NCBI GenBank assembly: GCA_039916225.1
Contig: JBDSLU010000369.1
Span: 1 to 21,864 of the forward strand
Length of the DNA stretch: 21,864 nt
Direction: 5' to 3'
Source: JBDSLU01 sp039916225
Lineage (GTDB): Bacteria; Acidobacteriota; Vicinamibacteria; Vicinamibacterales; Vicinamibacteraceae
Part shown: one piece after another, positions 13,770-20,776 of the stretch
How positions within the stretch are numbered: position 1 is the stretch's first letter
Layout of the letters: every line of letters begins with the position of its first letter
Made by a program: the position numbers and the translations under genes
The notes under the pieces: model-generated
Seen by the model: only the letters and a program-made list of their open reading frames with translations
The model's database searches: none
What the model was told of the DNA's origin: nothing

Positions 13770-15674
13770 TCAGGTTGCCTGTGGCAGCCGGAGCGTGAAG
13801 GTGGTGCCCCGACCAGGGGTCGATTGTACTTCGATGTGTCCGTCGTGCAGCTGGATTGTTCGGTAGACCATCGACAACCCGATGCCGCTTCCGGCGTCCT
13901 TGGTGGTGAAATACAGGTCAAAAATGCGCGACAGGTGCTCGGGCGGGATGCCGACGCCGGTGTCGCTGATGGCGAGCTCGACCTGGCGGTCGGCCGCCCG
14001 ATGACTGTCGAAGCGCAGCACCCCACCCGACGGCATCGCCTGGACGGCGTTCAGTGCGAGGTTCATCAGGGCTTGGCGGAGCAGGCCGCTGTCGGCGCTG
14101 ACCCTCGGCAGCTCGGCCGCCGAAGTGATCGTCAGGCGCACGCCGGCGGCATTCGCCTGTGGCCCGATCACGTCGCCGACGTCGCTGACGAGGGCTGCCA
14201 GGTCGACCGGTTCGAGCGCCAGCTCCTCAGGACGGCTGAATTTCAGGAAGCCCTGCACGACTTCGTCGAGTCGCCGAATCTCGCTGCCGATCACCGAGAC
14301 GTGGTTGAGGACGCTGGAGGGCTCGACGGTGACCGACGCTGGCGCCGTCTCGGCGACGCGGACGCTGCCAGACGCGGCCTCGGCGAGGCGGGCCAGCGGC
14401 CGCGCCCCGACGCCGACCCCTCCGAGCTTCTGCTTGAGCAGCTCGAGGTGGATCGTCATCGCGTTGAGCGGGTTCTTGACCTCGTGCGCGACGCCGGCGA
14501 GCAGGCGCCCCAGCGCCGCCGCCTTCTGCGAGTAACGCAGCGTCGACTGCACCTGGCCGATGTAGCCGAGATCGCGGGCCACCAGCATCACGCCCATGAA
14601 GCGCTGATCGGCGTGGAGCAGCGCGTGCGCCATCAGCCATTGCTCGGTCTCGTCGTCCTCGCCATCGCCGGACACGGTGAGCTTGCGGGACAGCGGACCG
14701 ACCGACTGCCGCGTCGCCAGCGCCCGCTCGACGATGTCGCGATAGGGGTGCAGCTGCGGCCACGAGGAGAGCTTCGAGCCCGCGGCCGCCTCCGGCAGCG
14801 CCGCCCGGATGGCGGCGTTGGCAAACGCGACCTGGCCGTCCGGATTGACCATCGCGACCGCATCCTCGAGGCGGTCGACGACCGATTCCACCGGCGCGGA
14901 CGAATCGGTGGCCAGCTGCGATCGCACCGTCGACAGTTCGGCGGAGAGCTTGTTGAACGAGGCCCCCAGCTCGCTGAACTCGTCGCCGCCAGGCAGATCG
15001 AGCTTGACGCCGAACTCGCCGCGGCCCAGGCGGGCGAAGCCGCTCTGCAGGACGTGGACGGGCCGCAGCGTCCACTGTGCGAGGAGCAGCGCGACCAAGG
15101 TGCTCACCGCCAGCGCCGCCAGGCCGACGAGCACGGCGGTCCGCATCGTCTTCAGCAGGTCCTCCCAGATCAGCGCCGTCGAGATGCCGATCCGGATCGT
15201 GCCGAACTCGTTCTCGCCCTCGCCGCCGAGCAGCAGTCGCTCGCTGACTTCGAACGTCCCCTCGGACGAGATCGCCTGGATCTGTGTCCACGGATCCTCG
15301 CTCAGCAGCGGCTCGAGCTGGGTCTGCGGCTCGAGCACCTGCCCCTCGAGCACCGGCGAGCTGTGGACGATCACCACATTGCGCGGATCGACCAGCGCCG
15401 CGTAGGTGACGTGGCGCGAGTAGGCCATCGACGATTCGAGCAGCGAGCGCAGGCCGCTGTCGTTACGCAGGGCGGTGTAGGCGTCCTCTTTCGACGTGAT
15501 GACGCGCTGCGCCCGCTCGAAGACGAACGTGCGCAGCATCTCGCCGCGCGACTGCGTCTCGGTGAGCAGCACCCCGGCCACGAGCGCCGTGTAGATCCCG
15601 CTCAACGCGATCACGGCGAGCGCGACCAGGAGCACGACTCCGACGACCTGCTTCGTCTTGATGCTGAAGCGCAT
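13770..15674 (-). CDS. Membrane sensor histidine kinase, NtrB/ZraS-like, HAMP-PAS-HisKA-HATPase
   Basis: A 634-residue sensor kinase. Layout: TM1 about 10-36, extracytoplasmic sensor about 37-175, TM2 about 178-200, HAMP about 200-253, PAS-like segment about 258-370, dimerisation/phosphoacceptor region from about 380 with H397 in AHEVKNPLNAM, N-box with N538/N542, D571 in DTGVGI, and a G2 box GSGIGLS. It should autophosphorylate H397 and pass phosphate to the regulator encoded 42 bases upstream. The H-E-x-K-N-P box is typical of kinases paired with NtrC-type activators. Odd: about 40 residues rich in Gly, Ala and Val (about 418-456) are inserted between the two dimerisation helices, where close relatives have a short turn. 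The signal sensed is unknown. Codon use is typical of the chromosomal genes here. Confidence 0.93.
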   Translation of the reverse strand: MRFSIKTKQVVGVVLLVALAVIALSGIYTALVAGVLLTETQSRGEMLRTFVFERAQRVITSKEDAYTALRNDSGLRSLLESSMAYSRHVTYAALVDPRNVVIVHSSPVLEGQVLEPQTQLEPLLSEDPWTQIQAISSEGTFEVSERLLLGGEGENEFGTIRIGISTALIWEDLLKTMRTAVLVGLAALAVSTLVALLLAQWTLRPVHVLQSGFARLGRGEFGVKLDLPGGDEFSELGASFNKLSAELSTVRSQLATDSSAPVESVVDRLEDAVAMVNPDGQVAFANAAIRAALPEAAAGSKLSSWPQLHPYRDIVERALATRQSVGPLSRKLTVSGDGEDDETEQWLMAHALLHADQRFMGVMLVARDLGYIGQVQSTLRYSQKAAALGRLLAGVAHEVKNPLNAMTIHLELLKQKLGGVGVGARPLARLAEAASGSVRVAETAPASVTVEPSSVLNHVSVIGSEIRRLDEVVQGFLKFSRPEELALEPVDLAALVSDVGDVIGPQANAAGVRLTITSAAELPRVSADSGLLRQALMNLALNAVQAMPSGGVLRFDSHRAADRQVELAISDTGVGIPPEHLSRIFDLYFTTKDAGSGIGLSMVYRTIQLHDGHIEVQSTPGRGTTFTLRLPQAT

Positions 15675-15716
15675 GCCCGATCCCGCCTCGCGACCCGTGT
15701 CCCCGGACCCGACGAA

Positions 15717-17159
15717 CTAGCCTTCGGCGCCGACTTCTGATGACGACGTCGTGGCTTCCTGCGCCTTGAGCCGATTGAGCTTGTTGTGCAGCGTCTTGAG
15801 GCTGATGCCAAGGATCTCGGCGGCGCGCGTCTTGTTGTCGCGCGTGTGCTCCAGCGTCAGCCGGATCAGCCGGGTCTCGGCCTCGTCGACGGTCATGCCC
15901 GGCGTCAGGAGCACCGTCGCCGCCGGATCGTCCTTCTTGACGTTGGTCAGCGTCGGCGGCAGGTGCGTCGGCTCGATGAGATCGCCGCCGGCGAGGATCG
16001 TCGCCCGCTCGATCACGTTGCGCAGCTCGCGGATGTTGCCCGGCCAGGCGTAGTTCTCGAGCAGGCGCATGGCGTCCTGGTCGACGCCCTTGACGGCCTT
16101 GCCGTTGCGGGCGTTGAACTCGTTGAGGAAGGCCTGGACGAGGAGCGCGACGTCTTCCTTGCGGTCGCGCAGCGGCGGCAGCTCGATGGTGAAGACGTTG
16201 AGGCGGTAGTAGAGATCCTCGCGGAGCTTGCCGCGGCGGACGGCCTCGGCCGGATCGACGTTGGTCGCGGCGATGATCCGCACGTCGACCTCCTGCTCCT
16301 GGCGGCCGCCCAGACGGCGGAACTTGCGCTCCTGCAGCACGCGGAGCAGCTTCACCTGCGTCGCCGGCATCATCTCGGCGATCTCGTCCAGGAAGAGCGT
16401 GCCGCGGTGGGCCAGCTCGAAACAGCCTTGCCGCCGCTCGACCGCGCCGGTGAACGAGCCTTTTTCGTGCCCGAAGATCTCGCTCTCGAGCAGCGTCTCG
16501 GGAATCGCGGCACAGTTGATCGGAACGAACGCCTGGGTGGCGCGCTGGCTCAGTTGATGGATCGTCTGCGCGACCATCTCCTTGCCGGTGCCCGACTCGC
16601 CCCAGATCAGCACCGACGCCGCCGTCGGCGCCGCCTGTTCGATGACCCGGTAGATCTGGCGGATGGCCTGCGTGCTGCCGATGATCCGGCCGAAGCTGCC
16701 GTGCTCGCGCAGCTGCCGGCGGAGGATGCGGACTTCGCGCAGCGTCTCCTGCCGCTCGGCGGCCTTCGTGATCAGGATCTGCAGCCGCCGCGTGTCGACC
16801 GGCTTGGTGAGGTAGTCATAGGCGCCTTCCTTGATCGCCTCGACGGCGGTCTCGACGGTGCCCTGCGCGGTGAGCAGGATGATCGAGATGTCGCTCATCT
16901 GATCGCGCAGCGCCTTGAGGAGGGCAAGGCCATCCATGCGCGGCATGACCACGTCGGAGACGATGATGCCGGGACGGAACGTGGTGATGCGCTGGAGCGC
17001 CTCTTCACCGTCGGCGGCCGATTCGGCGACGTAGCCCCACGAGCGCACCAGTTCCGTCAGCCCGAGCCGCGTCGCCCGATCGTCTTCGACGACGAGGACG
17101 CGCTCCGTGAGCAACGGTGGTTCGCCGCTCTGCGACGCGGCGGATTCGAGTTCGAGCAT
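15717..17159 (-). CDS. NtrC-family sigma-54-dependent response regulator
   Basis: A 480-residue regulator with three domains. Receiver, about 19-135: acidic pair E25-D26, phosphoacceptor D69, T97 and K119. AAA+ domain, about 155-390: Walker A GESGTGKE at 187-194, sigma-54 loop GSFTGA at 234-239, Walker B GTLFLDE at 253-259, arginine-rich REDLYYRL. Fis-type helix-turn-helix, about 425-466: TRAAEILGISLKTLHNKL. When phosphorylated it should bind an enhancer and open sigma-54 promoters. The loop has serine in place of the usual alanine in GAFTGA, a substitution found in some members, so it is probably functional. The kinase gene starts 42 bases downstream. AGAGG lies about 9 bases before ATG 17159. 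Its targets are unknown. Confidence 0.95.
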   Translation of the reverse strand: MLELESAASQSGEPPLLTERVLVVEDDRATRLGLTELVRSWGYVAESAADGEEALQRITTFRPGIIVSDVVMPRMDGLALLKALRDQMSDISIILLTAQGTVETAVEAIKEGAYDYLTKPVDTRRLQILITKAAERQETLREVRILRRQLREHGSFGRIIGSTQAIRQIYRVIEQAAPTAASVLIWGESGTGKEMVAQTIHQLSQRATQAFVPINCAAIPETLLESEIFGHEKGSFTGAVERRQGCFELAHRGTLFLDEIAEMMPATQVKLLRVLQERKFRRLGGRQEQEVDVRIIAATNVDPAEAVRRGKLREDLYYRLNVFTIELPPLRDRKEDVALLVQAFLNEFNARNGKAVKGVDQDAMRLLENYAWPGNIRELRNVIERATILAGGDLIEPTHLPPTLTNVKKDDPAATVLLTPGMTVDEAETRLIRLTLEHTRDNKTRAAEILGISLKTLHNKLNRLKAQEATTSSSEVGAEG

Positions 17160-17249
17160 GAGCGTTGGCCTCTGCTAAGGTCGTCGCTGCCGCCGGTTGG
17201 ACACGCAGCGTGAAGAAAGGGTTGTCGCGACGGGCTGACCGTGCAACTT

Positions 17250-17277
17250 TTGGCAGCATAGCATCGGGCAATATATT
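17250..17277 (+). promoter_or_regulatory. Sigma-70-type promoter for the protease-glycosyltransferase operon
   Basis: TTGGCA (17250-17255), 16 bases, TATATT (17272-17277): five of six matches in each hexamer, in a local AT-rich patch. Transcription would begin near 17284. A minus-strand extended -10 (TGCTATGCT, 17263-17255) for the ntrC-like gene overlaps it, so the two promoters may be back to back and compete. Confidence 0.45.
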
Positions 17278-17367
17278 TTTTACATGGAAATTGGCGCGAC
17301 CGCGCGGAATGTGCCCCCAGCCGACCTGGCCGATGCCGATGCGGCAAATGCTGGTAGATTCCGCGCC

Positions 17368-18075
17368 ATGCAATCGGGGCCGGGCTGGCCACAGGCGCTG
17401 CTGGAGGTGTGTCTCTGCTCGGGCGCCCCCACGCAGCTGCTGGTCGCCGGGCTGCTGGCTCTGGCGGGCCTCCGCCCGGCCGCCGACGGGCAGTTCACGC
17501 TGCAGATCCTGGCGTTCCTCACCGGTCTCGACACCGTGATCCTGGTCGGGCTGATCCTCAGCCTGCTGATCCTCGGCGGCGAGTCTCCCCGGCGGGTGTT
17601 CCTCGGCTCGCGGCCGATCGTCGGTGAAGTGCTGCGCGGCTTCGGCCTGCTCCCGTGGGTGTTCGTCCTGGCCGCGGTCACCGGGATGGCGATCGCGCGG
17701 TGGGCCCCCGGACTGATCACGCCCAACCCCTTCGCCACGCTGGCCTCGACGCGCGGCGAGCTGGTGCTCTTCGCGGCCGTCGCGATGATCGCCGGTGGCG
17801 TGCGCGAGGAGATCCAGCGGGCCTTCATCGTGCATCGCTGCGAACAGCGGCTCGGTGGTGCGATCGTCGGCGTCATCGGCTTCGGCGTGCTGTTCGGGCT
17901 CGGCCACTACATGCAGGGCTGGAGCGCGGTCATCGTGACGGCGCTGCTCGGCACGCTGTGGAGCGTCGTCTACCTGCTGCGACGGAGCGTCGTGGCACCG
18001 ATGGTCAGCCATGCCTCGTTCAACCTGATCGAGGTCATCGCGTTCGGGCTCATGGCGTGCGCGGGCTGGGCATGA
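17368..18075 (+). CDS. CPBP-family intramembrane metalloprotease (CAAX protease/Abi type)
   Basis: A 235-residue polytopic membrane protein with the family motifs in order: EExxxR (E147, E148, R151 in REEIQRAF), a conserved histidine in FGLGHYMQG (H180), and SHASFN (H215, N219). These glutamates and histidines form the buried active site of Rce1/CPBP proteins. In bacteria the role varies (peptide maturation, bacteriocin immunity). The frame is open from ATG 17284, but third positions are only 17/28 GC before 17368 and 25/28 after it, so translation probably starts at 17368. There is no clear Shine-Dalgarno at either place, and 17284 coincides with the predicted transcription start, so a leaderless longer form remains possible. 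The stop overlaps the next gene's start (ATGA). Confidence 0.85.
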   Translation: MQSGPGWPQALLEVCLCSGAPTQLLVAGLLALAGLRPAADGQFTLQILAFLTGLDTVILVGLILSLLILGGESPRRVFLGSRPIVGEVLRGFGLLPWVFVLAAVTGMAIARWAPGLITPNPFATLASTRGELVLFAAVAMIAGGVREEIQRAFIVHRCEQRLGGAIVGVIGFGVLFGLGHYMQGWSAVIVTALLGTLWSVVYLLRRSVVAPMVSHASFNLIEVIAFGLMACAGWA

Positions 18076-19574
18076 GGCGCCAGCTTGCGGTGCTGGTCGC
18101 CGCCTTCGTCATCACGCTGCCGCTGATCACGCCGCGGATCTATGCGTCGGACGAGATCCAATACTTCTCCTACCTGCGCTCGCTCTGGTTCGACCACGAC
18201 GTGTCGTTCGAGAACGAGTACCAGCACTTCTGGGACGCCGGCATCGCGCGCGGCCAGGGCTTCCACGAAACCCACCTCGAACGACGGACCGACACCGGCC
18301 AGCGCATCAGCTTCGCCACGATCGGCGCGGCGATCCTGTGGAGCCCGTTCTACGCGGTCGCCGATGCGCTGGTCGCGACCGGCCTCGCTGGCGGCGGCGT
18401 CCGCGACGGCTACGGGGTGCCCTACGTGCGCGCGGTGGCGTTCGGGTCGGCGATCTATGGCTGGCTCGCGGTCGTGCTCGGCTGGGCGACGGCGCATCGC
18501 CTCGGCCTCGGCCGCGGTGCGCTGCCGGGCGCCCTCGCCGTGTGGTTCGGGACGCCGCTCATCTTCTACATGTACATCGCCCCGCCGATGGCGCACGCCT
18601 GCGAAGCGTTCGCGGTGGCGGTGTTCCTCACCGCGTGGTTGCACGTCCGCGATCGTTGGACCGTCGGCGGCGGCGTGCTGCTCGGCGTGCTGGCCGCGCT
18701 GATGGTGATGGTGCGCGAGCAGGCGCTGTTCCTGCTGATCACGCCGGCGCTCGACTGGGTGCTGGCGTGGTGGCGGGCGCCGCAGGACACGGTGGGACCG
18801 CCGCGGCGTCGTCTGGTGGCGCACGCCGTGGTGGGGTCGGCGGCCTTTCTCGTCGGCTACGCGCCGCAGCTCTGGGCCTACGTCGTGCTGAACGGCTACC
18901 CGCGTCCGTCGCCCTTGGTCGCCCGCAAGCTGAACTGGCTCTCGCCGCACGCGTTCGAGGTGCTCGCCTCGCCCGAACACGGCCTGCTCTTCTGGACGCC
19001 GCTGGCGCTGCTCGCGCTCATCGGGCTCGCCGCCGGGATCACCGGCAGCTTCGGCTGGGCGGCGCGCCCGACCCTCGCCCCGCGCCGGGACGGCGCCTCG
19101 ACAGCATGGATCGCGATGGGCCTGCTCCTGGCCGTGCTGTCGCAGGTCTACATTGCCGGCAGCGTCGAATCGTGGACCGTGGCCGGCGCCTTCGGGCAAC
19201 GCCGGTTCGTCGGCCTGTCCGCGGTGCTGCTGGTCGGGCTGGCCGCCCTGTGGCCGGCCGGCGATCGACGCGGCCCGCCGCCGACCCGCGCCCGGGCCAT
19301 CGTCGCCGCCCTCTTCGTCCTGGGGGCCTGGTGGAACCTCGGCCTGATGGCGCAATTCGGCGGCGGCCTGATGGATCGGCAACGCCTGACGCTGGCCGAC
19401 AACGCGTACCATACGTTCGTGACCGTGCCGCGACGGCTGCCCGAACTCGTCTATCGCTACGTGTTCGCAAGGCAGTCGTTCTACGCCCCGCCGCCGGCGA
19501 CCCCGTCCGGAACACCCTCCGGGACACCGTCCGGGACACCGTCCGGGACGCCGACGGCGCCGCCGCCGTCCTAG
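18072..19574 (+). CDS. Polytopic membrane glycosyltransferase-like protein (GT-C type)
   Basis: A 500-residue membrane protein starting in a 4-base ATGA overlap with the protease gene. It has a hydrophobic first helix followed by the acidic pair D27-E28 (YASDEIQYF), then about nine further hydrophobic segments. This is the usual GT-C plan with a catalytic Asp near the end of TM1, for enzymes using polyprenyl-phosphate sugars on the outer face of the membrane. Substrate unknown. The C-terminus is a Pro/Ser/Thr-rich tail made of four SGTP units encoded by a 12-base tandem repeat (19503-19550) just before the stop, probably a recent expansion. The same frame is open far upstream, into the protease gene, but that stretch is a shadow. 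The GT4 gene begins 5 bases after its stop. Confidence 0.8.
   Translation: MRRQLAVLVAAFVITLPLITPRIYASDEIQYFSYLRSLWFDHDVSFENEYQHFWDAGIARGQGFHETHLERRTDTGQRISFATIGAAILWSPFYAVADALVATGLAGGGVRDGYGVPYVRAVAFGSAIYGWLAVVLGWATAHRLGLGRGALPGALAVWFGTPLIFYMYIAPPMAHACEAFAVAVFLTAWLHVRDRWTVGGGVLLGVLAALMVMVREQALFLLITPALDWVLAWWRAPQDTVGPPRRRLVAHAVVGSAAFLVGYAPQLWAYVVLNGYPRPSPLVARKLNWLSPHAFEVLASPEHGLLFWTPLALLALIGLAAGITGSFGWAARPTLAPRRDGASTAWIAMGLLLAVLSQVYIAGSVESWTVAGAFGQRRFVGLSAVLLVGLAALWPAGDRRGPPPTRARAIVAALFVLGAWWNLGLMAQFGGGLMDRQRLTLADNAYHTFVTVPRRLPELVYRYVFARQSFYAPPPATPSGTPSGTPSGTPSGTPTAPPPS
19503..19550 (+). repeat. Four tandem 12-bp units in the glycosyltransferase-like gene tail
   Basis: Units of CCGTCCGGGACA type (19503-19514, 19515-19526, 19527-19538, 19539-19550), each with the odd palindrome GTCC-G-GGAC or a one- or two-base variant of it. 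They encode SGTP repeats in frame. Confidence 0.85.
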
Positions 19575-19579
19575 CTGCC

Positions 19580-20776
19580 GTGGATCTGCTCTATCTGGCC
19601 GACATCCGGCTGCCGCTCGAGCGCGCCAACGGCGTGCAGACGGTCTCGACGTGCCATGCCCTCGCCGCGCGCGGGCATCAGGTGACGCTGCTGGTGCGTC
19701 CCGATACGGCCGCCGCCGCGCGCGATCCGCTGGCGTTCTACGGTCTCGACCCGATCGACGGCCTGACCATCGCGCGCGTGCCGGTCGCCGGCCCGGCGCC
19801 CCTGCGGCGCGCCCACTATCTAGTCGCTGCCGTCCGGCGCAGCCTGGCGTCGCCGCGGCCGAGCGTGGTCTTCACGCGGGATCTCGGCGTCGCGGCGTTG
19901 CTGGCACGGCTGCCGCGGGCCGGGCGTCCGCCGCTGGTCTACGAATCGCACGGCTATGCGCCGACCGTGTCGGCGCTGATGCCGACGCTGCACGCGCGCG
20001 CCGCCTCGGCGTCCGCGGCGAAGCTGGCGCGTCTCGAGCGGCGCGAGCGGCGGGTGTGGACGTCCGCCGATGGCTATGTGACGCTGACCGCGGCACACGC
20101 CGACGAACTCGCCGACCGTTTCGGGCCGCGACAGGCCGTCGCCGTCGTCCCTGACGGCACGCGGCTTCCGGCGACGCGGGCGTTCGCGTGGACCGGACCG
20201 CGCGCCGAGCGACCGGTCGTCGCCTACGCCGGCCACCTCTATCCGTGGAAGGGCGTCGACGTCCTCATCGAGGCACTGGCGCTCGTGCCGGAGGTCGCCG
20301 GCCGCATCATCGGCGGGCATCCGCGCGAGGGCGATCTGGCGCGTGTGACCGCGCTCGCCGCGGCGCGCGGCCTCGACTCGCGCGTCCAGTTCACCGGCCT
20401 GGTGCCGCCGCAGGACGTCGCGGCAGCGCTCGACGACGCCGACATCCTCGCCTTGCCGAACACGGCGACCGAGGTCTCGGCGCGCTACACCTCACCGTTG
20501 AAGCTGTTCGAGTACCTGGCGGCCGGGCGGCCGATCGTCGCATCGCGCCTGCCGGCGCTGGCCGAGGTGCTCGAAGACGGCGTCAATGCGCTCCTCGTCA
20601 CGCCCGGCGATCCGGCAGCGCTGGCCGACGCCATTCGCCGGCTCGTCGCCGATCCCGCCCTCGCCCAACGGCTCGCCGCGCGGGCGTTCGCCGACGCCGA
20701 ACGGTATTCGTGGGCCCGCCGCGCCGAGCGCCTCGACGTCGTGCTCGCCCGCGCCCTCTCGCCAACGCCCGCATGA
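19580..20776 (+). CDS. GT4-family glycosyltransferase
   Basis: A 398-residue cytoplasmic retaining glycosyltransferase with GT-B fold. N-terminal acceptor domain about 1-195, including the glycine-rich entry RANGVQTVSTCHALAARGH. C-terminal nucleotide-sugar domain: YAGHLYPWKG (216-225, with K224 for the phosphates), the GL-P turn near 273, and TSPLKLFEYLAAGRPIVAS (304-322) with E311, the second glutamate of the EX7E motif. The first position of that motif is tyrosine, as in the P-K-L-F-E-Y subgroup. GTG 19580 is the first plausible start after the preceding stop (5-base gap). No strong Shine-Dalgarno is present, so translational coupling is likely. The stop overlaps the methyltransferase start (ATGA). 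Donor and acceptor are unknown; context suggests envelope glycan or glycolipid synthesis. Confidence 0.9.
   Translation: MDLLYLADIRLPLERANGVQTVSTCHALAARGHQVTLLVRPDTAAAARDPLAFYGLDPIDGLTIARVPVAGPAPLRRAHYLVAAVRRSLASPRPSVVFTRDLGVAALLARLPRAGRPPLVYESHGYAPTVSALMPTLHARAASASAAKLARLERRERRVWTSADGYVTLTAAHADELADRFGPRQAVAVVPDGTRLPATRAFAWTGPRAERPVVAYAGHLYPWKGVDVLIEALALVPEVAGRIIGGHPREGDLARVTALAAARGLDSRVQFTGLVPPQDVAAALDDADILALPNTATEVSARYTSPLKLFEYLAAGRPIVASRLPALAEVLEDGVNALLVTPGDPAALADAIRRLVADPALAQRLAARAFADAERYSWARRAERLDVVLARALSPTPA

Noticed and set aside
13710..17213. Two long plus-strand frames (13710-15740 and 15786-17213)
   Set aside because: They mirror the histidine kinase and response regulator genes, which have complete, motif-bearing proteins on the minus strand.
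17970..19412. Minus-strand frame of 480 codons
   Set aside because: Antisense shadow of the GT-C-like gene; low-complexity Arg/Asp/His-rich translation with no motif.
17655..19579. Upstream extensions of the GT-C-like frame (from 17655) and the GT4 frame (from 18338)
   Set aside because: The extensions overlap the preceding genes in the wrong frame. The ATGA overlap at 18072 and the GTG at 19580 give normal proteins.
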